This document shows, piece after piece, positions 43,100 to 52,731 of a DNA stretch of 64,000 nucleotides. The position numbers were made by a program, and so were the translations under genes. Position 1 is the first letter of the stretch, and each line of letters opens with the position of its first letter. Source of the DNA: Bacillus pumilus. Lineage in GTDB: Bacteria > Bacillota > Bacilli > Bacillales > Bacillaceae. The notes beneath the pieces are model-generated. The model saw only the letters and a list, made by a program, of their open reading frames with translations, was not told the origin of the DNA and searched no databases. The DNA lies in assembly GCF_002744245.1 (NCBI RefSeq), contig NZ_NKHG01000100.1, forward strand, positions 29,899 through 93,898, written 5' to 3'.

Positions 43100-43297
43100 A
43101 CTCCCCCCTTGAGCTTTGGACGGTAAAAGGGAAAGTCTATCCTTAAAACTATCTGATTAGCCAGCCCCTTGATGGGCCAAATTGTACATTGCCGGGATGT
43201 TAGCGCATCCTAGCTTCTTTTTATTCTATGCAAATTGTTTTGCTTGTAACCATACGTTTCTGTTTATTGGATGCAAAATACATCTATTTTCATTCTC
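43091..43297 (-). ncRNA. Predicted antisense antitoxin RNA (SR5/RatA-like)
   Basis: Leftward promoter: TTTTCA (43327-43332), 17 bp, TATAAT (43304-43309) with extended TG. The ~205-nt RNA would end at a hairpin with ATAGACT/AGTCTAT arms (43096-43140) followed by a run of T. It is complementary to the entire 3' part of the toxin mRNA and to the last toxin codons, the arrangement of known bsrE/SR5 and txpA/RatA pairs. Confidence 0.68.
43194..43226 (+). terminator. Terminator of the toxin mRNA
   Basis: GGGATG/CATCCT stem with a six-base loop, then a T-rich tail (TTCTTTTTATT). It gives a toxin mRNA of about 270 nt. Confidence 0.6.
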
Positions 43298-43370
43298 TTT
43301 TGAATTATAGCATACCCGTGACTAAATGAAAAATAACATCTTTTTTAACCATTCTTAAACTTTTTCTTCA

Positions 43371-43814
43371 TTAGAAAGAATTCTTCAACTTTTCAGGCAG
43401 ATCAAAGTCTTCGAACGTAAACGGAACTTCTTCTTCAAGCGCCTCTGAATCTACATCCAGTCCCGCAATCTTAGCTGAATCAAAGTTGACATCAAATAAT
43501 GTCACACGCTCGGTGCCTCGGCCAGATGACTTATCATCAAGCACAGCTTGAAGAGTGAAATAAGGATCTTCTCCTTTTTTCACATAGTTGAGCATTAATT
43601 GAACGAAACGTGATGTGACTTTATAGAACGTCGCAGTTCCAGTTCCGTTTGCGCCGGTTGTTTTATGACCAGTCATTCGGCGGCCCATGACATTGACTTC
43701 TGATTTGTTTTTCTCCACATTTGCTTCGAAGGTTTTGATAAATGCAAGCTCCTCACCTTCTAAGAAAAGACGGCCCTCTTTACCTGAAATTGTATTTTGC
43801 GCTTTAAAAGCCAT
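43371..43814 (-). CDS. xkdM: Tail tube protein XkdM
   Basis: 147 aa, normal for contractile tail tubes. It opens AQNTISGKEGRLFLEGEELAFI and has NKSEVNVMGRRMTGHKTTGANG, then TFYKVTSRFVQLMLNYVKKG. The beta-rich fold polymerises inside the XkdK sheath. It is encoded 1 base after xkdK ends. The toxin gene lies on its downstream side. Confidence 0.94.
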   Translation of the reverse strand: MAFKAQNTISGKEGRLFLEGEELAFIKTFEANVEKNKSEVNVMGRRMTGHKTTGANGTGTATFYKVTSRFVQLMLNYVKKGEDPYFTLQAVLDDKSSGRGTERVTLFDVNFDSAKIAGLDVDSEALEEEVPFTFEDFDLPEKLKNSF

Positions 43815-43815
43815 C

Positions 43816-45162
43816 TTACTTCACCTCCACATTGAAATAGAATTTTTCTGCTGCATCTACTGGTTGAACAGCTAAATCGATGATAAATCCATCACGATCT
43901 TCATTGAGACCAATCACGATATCTGTTTCTGAGTTAAAGCCTGTAATGCCACTTCCATCTTGTAGCTGTGTGAGATACTGCGTAATCAGTGTTTTCACAA
44001 GCTGCATACCATCATCTGATGCTGGAATGTCATTGCCATTGGCTTTGCGTAATTTAATCAAATTTTTTAATTCAAACGTTAAATCATTGTTGATCGCATC
44101 AAGCACACGAATGATTTTGTTTTTCGCCATTTGCTGGTTCTTTTCAGCCGTGAAACTTGTCAAGGAGTTAATATCTTTTTCCACGCTCACAGTACGATCT
44201 CGCGCATCAAAGGTGAAAAGAAACTCCCCTTGTGATAACCGGTATTCTACTTGATCATTATCAAGGCGTTCTAATGTATCTACTGCTCCTTCGTATTCGA
44301 CAAAGGTAAGTGACTGATTGAAGTTCGCTCCTGCACTTGCACCTGCGACCCATGCTGTTGTTTGAGCAGGCGTCAGTTCTGTTCCGTCTTCTAAAACAAC
44401 ACCGCTTGTGACATTAATGATTCCCTCTTGGTTAGCTGCATAATTGGCGACAACCCCTTGCACCTTACGTCCCTGCTTATCGCGTAATCGCTCAATAAAT
44501 GAGGCAAAGGTTGCTTTTAATTGCTCACTATTATCGACCGGAAGAGCAATGACATCAAAGTATTCTGTTTCTGCTGTTTCTAGGAAAGCTGTATAATCTG
44601 CGACACTTGCTACACCATTTTTACCGCCGCTTAGCGCCACGCCAGCTGTAATGACCGCTTCACCTTCACCAGAAAATTGAACATATTTGTTTTTCACAAG
44701 ATCTTTGACATCCGTGACAACCTGCTTATCGACAATATCTGTTCCAAGATAGGTGATGACGTCACGCTTTGTGCTATCCAGTACATTTTCTGCGACTTGA
44801 ATGGTGATTTCATTTCCTTTTAGGCCGCCATAATTTGCTGTGACCACAAAGTTTTCTGCGATTTCAGCTTTGGCTGGCTCTCCTTCATTTAAGCGGTAAA
44901 GTAAGACCGTTTGCGCTTTTTTCTTCGCTTCACGGAAAAGAAGGAGTGACTTATCATCAATGTTGAGCCCCACCTTTTTATTTAAGTCTTCCATATTCGA
45001 AACGGAAATAAAGGTTTTTGGTTCTCCCCAGCTCATCACAAGAGGAAGTGCGACCGTACCTCGATCGCCTAAAGTAATTCGCTGCTCTGCTGTTGTTTTA
45101 AAATTAAAGTAAATGCCAGGACGCTTTTTCTCTGTACCTTGTGTAAAAGTGCCTCCGTTCAT
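43816..45162 (-). CDS. xkdK: Tail sheath protein XkdK
   Basis: 448 aa. It opens RPGIYFNFKTTAEQRITLGDRG, typical of sheath proteins. Central markers are VEYEGAVDTLERLDNDQVEY, and the C-terminal core has NKIIRVLDAINNDLTFE and INLAVQPVDAAEKFYF-like ending. It contracts to drive the tube through the envelope of the target. It is co-transcribed with xkdM. Confidence 0.94.
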   Translation of the reverse strand: MNGGTFTQGTEKKRPGIYFNFKTTAEQRITLGDRGTVALPLVMSWGEPKTFISVSNMEDLNKKVGLNIDDKSLLLFREAKKKAQTVLLYRLNEGEPAKAEIAENFVVTANYGGLKGNEITIQVAENVLDSTKRDVITYLGTDIVDKQVVTDVKDLVKNKYVQFSGEGEAVITAGVALSGGKNGVASVADYTAFLETAETEYFDVIALPVDNSEQLKATFASFIERLRDKQGRKVQGVVANYAANQEGIINVTSGVVLEDGTELTPAQTTAWVAGASAGANFNQSLTFVEYEGAVDTLERLDNDQVEYRLSQGEFLFTFDARDRTVSVEKDINSLTSFTAEKNQQMAKNKIIRVLDAINNDLTFELKNLIKLRKANGNDIPASDDGMQLVKTLITQYLTQLQDGSGITGFNSETDIVIGLNEDRDGFIIDLAVQPVDAAEKFYFNVEVK

Positions 45163-45165
45163 CCT

Positions 45166-45378
45166 TTAAACCTCCTTGGACAAAAAAGCATCAATGTGCT
45201 TCTTTGCTTCTGTTTTTGTAATTGGTTGATGTTTGATATAAAAAAGAGCACCTTCAAGGATTTCTGGTTTTACCCCAAAAAGATCCTTACTGTGCTCTTT
45301 TAAGGCTTCAAATGAAAAGCCAAATTCATTTTCTTCGCCAGCTGTTTGAGCGAGCTGTGTTTTTTTAGTCTTGCTCAC
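45166..45378 (-). CDS. Small PBSX protein between XkdJ and XkdK
   Basis: 70 aa, polar. It contains ENEFGFSFEALKEHSKDLFG and HQPITKTEAKKHIDAFLSKEV, a two-helix layout. It overlaps xkdJ by 14 bp. A small gene occupies this place in PBSX-type modules; its role is unknown. Confidence 0.7.
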   Translation of the reverse strand: MSKTKKTQLAQTAGEENEFGFSFEALKEHSKDLFGVKPEILEGALFYIKHQPITKTEAKKHIDAFLSKEV

Positions 45379-45820
45379 GTTTGATCACCCCATCTGAAAA
45401 GTTGATATCTTCTAGGCTTGGCTGTTTGTCTCGGTTGTACCAATAGCTGCTATCCCACGTCAGGACAATCGCTGCTACACCTTGATCTATGATTCTTGTT
45501 TCCACTCTTTTTATGCGGACATAATCATCAAGCACCTCTCCTTCTTCACTGATCATCTGAATGATTTGACGATCAGCAAGCAATGCATCGACGACTGTTT
45601 CTGCCGCATCATGTGCTTTCTCTGTATCGATATGAAACACTTTCACTTGCAGCGAATAAGATTTCATAAAGGTAGATACCGTATCTGGTCCGCTGATGAC
45701 TGTCACTGGCGGCACATAAACGGATGGAACTTGAAAGCGCTCTGGCAAAAGACGATCATACATTGTTACAGGAAAGCGTGTGTATATATAATGCATGATT
45801 GCCCCGACTTCTTGATTCAT
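45365..45820 (-). CDS. xkdJ: Tail terminator-like protein XkdJ
   Basis: 151 aa from ATG 45820, after GGGAGGTGATGGA; the longer frame to 45949 has no ribosome site. It opens MNQEVGAIMHYIYTRFPVTM and continues FHIDTEKAHDAAETVVDALLAD and VRIKRVETRIIDQG. Position and fold pattern match tail-completion proteins. It is coupled to xkdI. Confidence 0.87.
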   Translation of the reverse strand: MNQEVGAIMHYIYTRFPVTMYDRLLPERFQVPSVYVPPVTVISGPDTVSTFMKSYSLQVKVFHIDTEKAHDAAETVVDALLADRQIIQMISEEGEVLDDYVRIKRVETRIIDQGVAAIVLTWDSSYWYNRDKQPSLEDINFSDGVIKREQD

Positions 45821-45824
45821 TCCA

Positions 45825-46322
45825 TCACCTCCCAAAATGTCGGTCGATCCAGCTTTGAAGCTTCCGATCGAGCGAATATTCAAATAGTTGCTCATAGAGC
45901 ATGACAGCATGGTCCCAGTAGCCATTTCCGTCAATCCATTGAGATGCAAGCATCATCCCTGTACTTGCGTTCGGATCATATTCAAAGCGGCCGCCAGTCC
46001 ATCTGCCAGGCACCCATCTTCGCTCTCCACTTGAAGAAACGGCATGTCCATCATTGACGTAAGAGGCATATTCAAGCTGCGTTCCAACTTCAAGCGTGAG
46101 ACCGCCTCGTGTGATAAGGAAATGATTCTCCTTGTCTCCTTTTTGAAAGGAGCTTAGAAGCCGGCCTGTATCGACAGCCTTTTCCTTGATTAATTCATCC
46201 TGAATGATGTCTAAAAACTGTAAGCCCATCTCCTGTAACCAATCTTGGTACTGCGCCTTTAAGCCGCCGTCACTCGCTTTCTGCAGCTGTGAAAGCAGCC
46301 GGTCAAGTCCATCAATTTTCAT
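45825..46322 (-). CDS. xkdI: Head-tail joining / tail protein XkdI (HK97 gp10-like)
   Basis: 165 aa. The HK97 gp10 pattern is clear: LDRLLSQLQKASD at the start, KAVDTGRLLSSFQKGD and VGTQLEYASYVNDGHAV in the middle. Such proteins help tail completion and joining. It overlaps xkdH by 4 bp. Confidence 0.92.
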   Translation of the reverse strand: MKIDGLDRLLSQLQKASDGGLKAQYQDWLQEMGLQFLDIIQDELIKEKAVDTGRLLSSFQKGDKENHFLITRGGLTLEVGTQLEYASYVNDGHAVSSSGERRWVPGRWTGGRFEYDPNASTGMMLASQWIDGNGYWDHAVMLYEQLFEYSLDRKLQSWIDRHFGR

Positions 46323-46675
46323 AGATTTTCCTTTCTGACGGCTATCACTTCAATGTGATGATTTTTCACTCTTTTAGGCTGCTGTAATTTGAGTGAGACC
46401 CCGTTCCACACCATTTTGTCATGCAGGCGAATATCACTTGCTAAAGGAAAATGGACAAGATAGGACTGATAAATCACTGTATTCGGTTCTTCTTGCACGA
46501 GTGACTGGCTTTTTTCTACGACATAGCAAGCTAGGTCTCTCATACTTGGAGCATCAGGATAGGAGAGTGTCATTTGCAAGCCCCCTGCCGGAATACCAAA
46601 TTTACCGCGGACAGCCTCCTCGTTTTCCAGATGAAAAAGATCACAGCGATCCGTTAATAGAGAATGATAGCTCAT
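46319..46675 (-). CDS. xkdH: Head-tail adaptor XkdH
   Basis: 118 aa. Notable segments are LLTDRCDLFHLENEEAVRGKFG and a beta core (TVIYQSYLVHFPLASDI, KMVWNGVSLKLQQPKRV) typical of head-closure proteins. It overlaps the YqbG-like gene and xkdI by 4 bp each, so all three are coupled. Confidence 0.92.
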   Translation of the reverse strand: MSYHSLLTDRCDLFHLENEEAVRGKFGIPAGGLQMTLSYPDAPSMRDLACYVVEKSQSLVQEEPNTVIYQSYLVHFPLASDIRLHDKMVWNGVSLKLQQPKRVKNHHIEVIAVRKENL

Positions 46676-47055
46676 AATGATCTCACCTTTAAATTGGCAC
46701 TGCCACCAGTTAGAGATGGTTCAATATAATCAACAAGCAGAGCATACACATGAGGTCTGCCTTTCACTTGGTCCGCTGCCTTTGCATATGAATAATCACC
46801 CATTTTTTCTGATGTAAAGCCTTTCATCATGGATTCATCATCATTCAGCATGGCAAAATACTGGGCCATTTTTAATAATGCGATTCTTGCTTTTTCGGGG
46901 AGGGGCTGATATTTTTCGTTCGTAAAATCGTGACCTACGATCTGAAATACCGCAGCTTCTGCTTCGATAATATCTGCTGTCAGTCTCTCTATAGAGCGAT
47001 TTTTCACACGATCAAATACAGAATAGGCTTGTACTTCCTCAGCAGAAATGATCAT
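46672..47055 (-). CDS. YqbG-like head-tail connector (DUF3199)
   Basis: 127 aa. It opens IISAEEVQAYSVFDRVKNRS with helical segments ADIIEAEAAVFQIVG and KARIALLKMAQYFAMLNDDE. The layout matches skin YqbG and gp6-like connectors that bind the portal ring. It sits between the capsid gene and xkdH as expected. Confidence 0.88.
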   Translation of the reverse strand: MIISAEEVQAYSVFDRVKNRSIERLTADIIEAEAAVFQIVGHDFTNEKYQPLPEKARIALLKMAQYFAMLNDDESMMKGFTSEKMGDYSYAKAADQVKGRPHVYALLVDYIEPSLTGGSANLKVRSL

Positions 47056-47068
47056 GACCTGCCGTCAC

Positions 47069-47992
47069 CTACTCTTTCACTTTCATCACTTTTGCTACAG
47101 CATCCTCTTCCTCAAATTTGCTGTCGAGCTTCGCTGTTAGGACAATAATAAACTTACGGCTGCGAATATCTTTTTCTACTTCAATGCGAATATTGCGTGA
47201 AAAACCTACGATAATGTTTTTAGGATGTGTCAGCAAAATATCTGATACGTCTGTCCCCGCTTCGTCATATGGCTGCATATTGGCAAGCCCTTTGACCGGG
47301 ACCCCGAATGCGGAGGAAAGTCCGCCTTGAATCGCCGCATCTCCTAAGCCTGTTTGACGGTTTGCTACTTGATCCTTCCACTCGACCTCTAGACTTGGAG
47401 ATGTGTAGAAACGAAAATCCTGAGGAACACGTAAATATTTTGATGGCATCGCTTTATAGGCTTGCTTGAACATCTGGCGACTAATTTCCGCTCCATTTGC
47501 ATCAACAATATGAGATACCGCCTGTTTTCTGACGCCATCCATTTGAGCTAAAAACGGATCTGATGATGTCGTATCACCGTTCACGATCAGCTCTTCAATA
47601 TCTACCGCCGCTCGTTCCGCCAGCATTTGCATAATGGTCTGCTGAATTCCGTCTTTTTCAATATTGTTTTCAATGCTGTCGTAGGTCATATGGATCTCTG
47701 CAATGACCTCTTTCGCATTTAGCTGGACAATGCTTGTCGCAGGGACAACGCGGTCTTTTGCATCAAGCGCTTTTCCTTCTTCTGCTGGTCGCAAAATACG
47801 CTGGCCAAAGCCGATTTTTTCGATTTTTTGTGCATCACTTTCCATCGGAATGATGCGTGCATCATTTAAAACGGTTGGTGTGTTTTGCATCATTCTAATG
47901 AATGTATTAGATTGGGTTGCGTTCATGAGACCACCGGTTTTTAGGCTGGCAAGTGTCATTTCAGCCTTGCGAATCAACTCTTGATTTCTCAC
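47069..47992 (-). CDS. xkdG: Major capsid protein XkdG
   Basis: 307 aa. HK97-like capsid features: [31 protein letters not shown], then [16 protein letters not shown] and a C-terminal [24 protein letters not shown] strand ([16 protein letters not shown]). It builds the small PBSX head that holds about 13 kb of host DNA in B. subtilis. It is co-transcribed with XkdF. Confidence 0.94.
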   Translation of the reverse strand: MRNQELIRKAEMTLASLKTGGLMNATQSNTFIRMMQNTPTVLNDARIIPMESDAQKIEKIGFGQRILRPAEEGKALDAKDRVVPATSIVQLNAKEVIAEIHMTYDSIENNIEKDGIQQTIMQMLAERAAVDIEELIVNGDTTSSDPFLAQMDGVRKQAVSHIVDANGAEISRQMFKQAYKAMPSKYLRVPQDFRFYTSPSLEVEWKDQVANRQTGLGDAAIQGGLSSAFGVPVKGLANMQPYDEAGTDVSDILLTHPKNIIVGFSRNIRIEVEKDIRSRKFIIVLTAKLDSKFEEEDAVAKVMKVKE

Positions 47993-48014
47993 ACTTTTTC
48001 CTCCTTATTTAGGC

Positions 48015-49106
48015 TTATAGTAAGCCATCCCATATGGGCTTTGTACTGTCATTTTGTGTATGTTGGATTGTTTGTTTTGAAATGCCCCGCGCTTTTTCAA
48101 GCATGTGAATCCGCTCTGAAATAGGCAAAAGCTGCTGCTCCAGCACTTGCTGAATCGCTAATTTTTCTCTGCTGGCTGATTTCTCTAATGAAGAGAGCTG
48201 ATCACGAATCGGCGCAACCACTTGCTCCAGCACTTTTTGGACAGGCTCTTCTTCGCCTGCTTGATCTATTTCCTGTGTTTCCGCTTGCTGTAAGACGTTT
48301 TCAATTGCCGTTTTTGCTTTTTCAAGCTCGCGTACTTGATCCATCGTCAGTGCGGCATCTTGTTTTTGAACGGATGCTGGTCTTTCGCCAATTGTTTGAA
48401 GGACATCATTTGTCTTCAAAACGTCCTGCACAATTGGAATCAATTGTTCAAGCGCAGCTCTTACGCTAGACTCATCAACATCACTTGACTGTAACGTTTC
48501 CAGCAGATGATCAAAAACGCTCCAAAATTGTTGTGACATATTTGCACCTTCCTCTTTCAAAAAGAAATTTTTCAGCAAAGAAAAAAGCCCTCTCTCATTC
48601 GTCTCTTGAGATAGGAGCTGATCGTGTTCTTCTATTGCAACGATGTCCGCCGTTCCAGCCATTGAGTACCCTGTAATGTGGCCTTCCTGAATTTGATCCC
48701 AAATATCTTGTGAAGCCTTTGTCACAAGTACCCAAGATCCTTTTCGAATCAGTTCCCCGCCTACTTCAAAATCTGCTGGGGCAATATATGATTCAACGAC
48801 TTCGCCAACACCATCTTGAAAATCATGCTGCTTGTCAATGTGACGGGCATCCTTCATAAAGCCATGTGCCGCCCTTTCAATTTCCTTGGCGGACATAAAG
48901 TCTTGGTGGGCATCGGGTGTATTCGGTTCATACACAACACCATACACAAGGCGATGAGCATCTTCTGCCTTTGTTAGGACATGAACTTCCTTTTGAAAGT
49001 CAGGCTGCCTCTTCTTTGCTTTCATCAAAAAGAATTTCTTTTGGTTTGCTGCCCTGTCCACATAGGAAACATGCGTAATTTTTGCGTTTTTTAATTCTCT
49101 TGGCAT
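48015..49106 (-). CDS. xkdF: XkdF, putative prohead-associated protein
   Basis: 363 aa from ATG 49106, which follows AGGAGGTG; the longer frame to 49133 includes the ribosome site. Residues 1-150 form the conserved XkdF domain (AKITHVSYVDRAANQKKFF, RLVYGVVYEPNTPDAHQD, GSWVLVTKASQDIWDQIQ). The C-terminal 200 residues are a long coiled coil rich in Gln/Glu, scaffold-like. It probably acts as scaffold/protease for the XkdG shell. The prophage 1 homologue begins at position 268. Confidence 0.92.
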   Translation of the reverse strand: MPRELKNAKITHVSYVDRAANQKKFFLMKAKKRQPDFQKEVHVLTKAEDAHRLVYGVVYEPNTPDAHQDFMSAKEIERAAHGFMKDARHIDKQHDFQDGVGEVVESYIAPADFEVGGELIRKGSWVLVTKASQDIWDQIQEGHITGYSMAGTADIVAIEEHDQLLSQETNERGLFSLLKNFFLKEEGANMSQQFWSVFDHLLETLQSSDVDESSVRAALEQLIPIVQDVLKTNDVLQTIGERPASVQKQDAALTMDQVRELEKAKTAIENVLQQAETQEIDQAGEEEPVQKVLEQVVAPIRDQLSSLEKSASREKLAIQQVLEQQLLPISERIHMLEKARGISKQTIQHTQNDSTKPIWDGLL

Positions 49107-49143
49107 ATGTTCACCTCCTTTCAAAAAGCTCACGTCCTTCTAT

Positions 49144-50601
49144 TTATTTCTCCAGCTTTTTCGGCTCAGATTGAGACTGCTCATCAGCTGCTTTCATTCG
49201 GCTTTCTAGAGGTCGGTGATAGAGTTCCTCCGGCCATTCCTCTAACGTTTTTCCAAGAATGCGTCCCGCCAGATCTCGCAAATCGTTTGGTGACACTGCC
49301 CCAGCCTGAATAAAAGGCGTAAGGACCTTCGCAATCTCTAATGGGTCTCTAAAGTCAGGGCCATTTAATAGGAAGCGGACATGCCATATATCAAGATCCG
49401 GCAGAAAAAGGGTATTCAGTTTCCCTGTAATGAGATGACGCTCGGGTTGAAATACCTGCTCCTCTGTTATTTTACGCGCAGTATCTGCCGTGGCTTTGTT
49501 ATAATCTTGAGACTCACCTGTGTAAATAGGCGGCAGACGAAAAGCGGAGCGGATTTTATTCCTTGTTTTTTCATCGTATTCTAAAAAGAGCGCATCCTCT
49601 TGCAAGATCTCCGCTAAGGATTTAAAGTTCACTTTGACATTTGAGACATCTTCTTCACCTGTTAATCCTTTTTCAGTTGGGAGACCTTCTACTTCAAGCA
49701 ATAAAAACTTATGCGCATGATCAGAGCCTTCAATATCGTCCATATAATCCTGAAGCTGCTGATAGGAAGCCTCTGACAGCATCCCATTTTCGACAATGAT
49801 GGCACCAGGTACATGCCGCCCTTGCTTAAAATAAAGATAGTTCAGCTCTTCTGCTTTACGCGCTCCGTACATATTGACGATATTGCCAATCCAGCGGGGA
49901 ATCCCATACGTTCCACTGCCTATTTTAAAATGAATCACTTCTGTTGCTCTAAGCGGCTCTGGCGTGGTGTCATCATATTTGCCTGTTTCACAATTTAAAA
50001 TGCGCGGGTCACCATATTCCTTGAAAAAGACTTTCTTTTCATTAATGATCTGCACATATTGACGGAATCGTTTCTTTCGATTCATCGTCTTCAATTCGCC
50101 ATTTTCTGTGTATTTGAAATCGACGTCTACTGGCTCACTAAGCTTGCAAATCCGAATATGGAGTGCATCCAAATACTCAATTCCTGCCGGCTTTCCTTGC
50201 CCATCTCGCAGCACCTCTAAAAAGCCATTCCCCGTTTTCTCTCGGTCTTCGAGGACATAGCCAAGAATCACATCGGCAGATTCATCATAGTTCATGTATT
50301 TCGTAAACTCTTCAAGTCTTGTCCATTCCTTCTCTGCGGTCTTCTTTTTTGCCTGTTTCACACCTTCTGCATTAAAGTCAAAGGCGTATTCTACCCCAAA
50401 CCCGAAGCCTAAAATGTTTGTTTTATAGGCATCAATACATTGCTGAAGAATGGTCGAATATTCTGCCATGCTTTTTAATTCATTGATATGGTAGGGCGGG
50501 GGAACAATATCATCTTTTTCGTAGGAAAATTCATCTTCATACATTTGTTTTGTGTGATCAGACATATTTGCCTTCATAATCGTTGCTTTCAATTGTTTCA
50601 T
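49144..50601 (-). CDS. xkdE: Portal protein XkdE
   Basis: 485 aa. It is nearly collinear with the prophage 1 portal (1184-2704), sharing [33 protein letters not shown] and the [16 protein letters not shown] block. It differs by a shorter C-terminus. The start overlaps the XtmB stop by 4 bp. It forms the packaging channel for host DNA in PBSX particles. Confidence 0.94.
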   Translation of the reverse strand: MKQLKATIMKANMSDHTKQMYEDEFSYEKDDIVPPPYHINELKSMAEYSTILQQCIDAYKTNILGFGFGVEYAFDFNAEGVKQAKKKTAEKEWTRLEEFTKYMNYDESADVILGYVLEDREKTGNGFLEVLRDGQGKPAGIEYLDALHIRICKLSEPVDVDFKYTENGELKTMNRKKRFRQYVQIINEKKVFFKEYGDPRILNCETGKYDDTTPEPLRATEVIHFKIGSGTYGIPRWIGNIVNMYGARKAEELNYLYFKQGRHVPGAIIVENGMLSEASYQQLQDYMDDIEGSDHAHKFLLLEVEGLPTEKGLTGEEDVSNVKVNFKSLAEILQEDALFLEYDEKTRNKIRSAFRLPPIYTGESQDYNKATADTARKITEEQVFQPERHLITGKLNTLFLPDLDIWHVRFLLNGPDFRDPLEIAKVLTPFIQAGAVSPNDLRDLAGRILGKTLEEWPEELYHRPLESRMKAADEQSQSEPKKLEK

Positions 50602-51911
50602 TGTATGGACCTCCTCTCTCTGTTTGGACGGACACGCTCCGTAGCGGTATGTTTCAAATCCGTCACTTCATAATCATCCAGCGCATACCAGATGGCTGAT
50701 AATGTGTGCGGGTCGATCTGAAATTCATCTTCCTCTAGGCGCCCATCCTTATCTGCCTTATAGGTCAGTGATTGAAGTTCATAGATGGTATACGGACAAG
50801 CATCGGAGCAAATGATTTTCTTAAAGCGTTTGATCTTTTTTGTATATTGCAAGCGTGAGCCCTGGAACTTATGCGCTGCCACCATTTGAAATCCACGCTG
50901 CCGAAAATAGTGAATGGTTTTAGGCTCGGCTGCGTCTGCCTTAATGAGTTCCTTTGATTCTACAAACTCTTTCAGGTCAACAGCTGTTTCATCATCTGTT
51001 TTCCCGCGGTCGTAATATTCCCAATAAATATACAAGTACTTTTTTTCATGATCGACGGCTAATCGAATTAACGCATTGTACGATTCGACAAATCCAAAAT
51101 CCATACCCGCTCGTTTCAGCGGTCTTTCAATCTGCTGAATCGCTTCTAATACGTCAGAATGGCTCCTTACCTCAAATTGAGGAAAAACCTTTGTGCCATT
51201 GATCCCGAAATACCCCTTTCTCGCAATTCGATAAAGGTCCGGATCGTATTCCTTCAGCTCATCCAGCTGGTTCACATAGCTTTTAGGCAGAAATAGGTTA
51301 TCTTCTGCTGTCGAGTGGTGATAGTACGTATCCTTGATGACGATGGTTCGCTTTTTGTATAAGGTCTCGTCATCAAGGATAAATCGCTTGAGCTGTTCAT
51401 CTCGAAAGAAATGTCTGTACGTCCAATTATTCTGACCAACAGGATTGGTCGATAACATCATATAAAGAGGTAAAGCCGGGTGCCTCAGCCTTCCAAGCAG
51501 TTCTTTAAACCCTTCATAAGAAACCTCTGAACACTCCTCCATCCAAATGATTGAAATATTGTTGATCGACTTCAGCTTCTCAGGCTTGTCCAGCCCTTTA
51601 AATAAGATGCTGCTGCCGTTTCGAAAAGTGAGTGCAAGCGGCGAACTGCGGCACTTCACAACATGATCGATGCCAAGATCGCTGACGATCTCTTGTAACA
51701 AAGAAAATGTCGACTCTCGGTGCGTATCATATACCTCTCGAATGACGAGTGCTGTCCGCTTTTCCTCAAGCAGCTTTAAGATCAGTTTCAGCGCAATATG
51801 ATAGCTTTTGGAGGAGCCATAGCCGCCTACTAAAAATTGAAACTTTTGATTCCAATCGAATAGAAAGTGTTCAAAGTGAGGATTGACTTCTTTTTCAATC
51901 AACGGCGTCAT
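50598..51911 (-). CDS. xtmB: Terminase large subunit XtmB
   Basis: 437 aa, intact. Walker A GGYGSSKS near residue 28, acidic strand IIWMEECSE near 124, nuclease region [12 protein letters not shown]. Long identical blocks are shared with the prophage 1 subunit (2704-4008). PBSX terminase packages bacterial DNA. Since its small-subunit partner is frameshifted here, the large subunit may depend on the prophage 1 small subunit or be non-functional. Confidence 0.94.
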   Translation of the reverse strand: MTPLIEKEVNPHFEHFLFDWNQKFQFLVGGYGSSKSYHIALKLILKLLEEKRTALVIREVYDTHRESTFSLLQEIVSDLGIDHVVKCRSSPLALTFRNGSSILFKGLDKPEKLKSINNISIIWMEECSEVSYEGFKELLGRLRHPALPLYMMLSTNPVGQNNWTYRHFFRDEQLKRFILDDETLYKKRTIVIKDTYYHHSTAEDNLFLPKSYVNQLDELKEYDPDLYRIARKGYFGINGTKVFPQFEVRSHSDVLEAIQQIERPLKRAGMDFGFVESYNALIRLAVDHEKKYLYIYWEYYDRGKTDDETAVDLKEFVESKELIKADAAEPKTIHYFRQRGFQMVAAHKFQGSRLQYTKKIKRFKKIICSDACPYTIYELQSLTYKADKDGRLEEDEFQIDPHTLSAIWYALDDYEVTDLKHTATERVRPNRERRSIQ

Positions 51912-52554
51912 GAGTCGTCCTCTTTTCGCTTGATCATGATCTGAAGATCTTCTTCTTTTTCTTCACGCACTGCTTTTTTTGTTTTTTCGATTGTCAATTC
52001 AATTTGCTTCAGCCTTAATCTTCGTTCATCCTTCGCGTGAGCCAGCTCTTCAAACTGTTTAATGAGACGTCTAAGCTCTCCCATTGCACGAGATTGGGCA
52101 TTTAAAAAAGTGGCATGCCGATCCCACGAAAATTGAAACGAAAATTCTTCTGCCGTGATGTCTGGTTCTGGCTGAATTTCTTCTACTGTTTCTTCTTCTA
52201 ATGAAGAAGGCATGTATGTCGCCTTTTTCAGCTCTTTGATCATGTCATCTTGATCTGCTACATACATGATACGCTGCGCCCGAATAATGGCTGCGTATTG
52301 AATTTGAATTTGGTCCCAGATTAAATCAAGTGATGTCCGCCCTCCCATTTTCTCCATGATTTCAATGGTTTCATCCGAAAGAAATTGATTGAAGATAGAA
52401 TGCGCCTGCTTTGATGATGTTTTTTGTCTTTCCCATCCGTATCGTCTTTTCCATGATTTGACGGTATGGATGGAGACATTGTAATGATCAGCTAGCTCTG
52501 GTACGTCATCCCTCTCATATAATCCTGCTTTGCTTGGATCCGTTTATCTTTCAT
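51908..52554 (-). pseudogene. xtmA: Terminase small subunit XtmA, frameshifted
   Basis: From ATG 52554 (AGGTG seven bases ahead) the frame reads MKDKRIQAKQDYMRGMTYQ and then stops. One extra G near 52498-52501 (CAGAG to CAGGAG) would join it to ELADHYNVSIHTVKSWKRRYG, completing a normal helix-turn-helix, and then to the remaining 149-aa frame (from MEKMGG at 52357). As sequenced only a 20-aa stub, or an internal start at 52357 lacking the DNA-binding domain, could be made. The C-terminal IMIKRK tail is intact. Confidence 0.8.
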
Positions 52555-52700
52555 TTACATTCACCTGCCGCCTCCTTTTAATTCAAATAATTCCCTAAAA
52601 AGGAATCATTTGTGTATGGATAGCAAACATTCGTTTGGTCTTTCTAACTATAGGTGGCAACTGTAAGACAAGCTCTGAATGATTGATTTTTTAAAGAAAA
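52555..52700. promoter_or_regulatory. Leader between xpf and xtmA, expected late promoter region
   Basis: About 145 bp with no gene. In PBSX the Xpf-dependent late promoter lies here. The minus strand shows TTGCCACCTATAGTTAG and a pair of GTTTG-type repeats, but no motif I can assign with certainty. Confidence 0.4.
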
Positions 52701-52731
52701 AACGTCTATTCAGCAGCTTTGAATAGACGTT
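52696..52731 (-). terminator. Terminator at the end of xpf
   Basis: AACGTCTATTCA/TGAATAGACGTT 12-bp perfect stem overlapping the last codons, then TTTTTTC on the minus strand. Confidence 0.85.

Noticed and set aside
51908..52357. The 149-aa frame starting at 52357 as a complete gene
   Set aside because: The upstream frame clearly continues the protein with an HTH; the ATG at 52357 lies in the middle of the family and has no good ribosome site.
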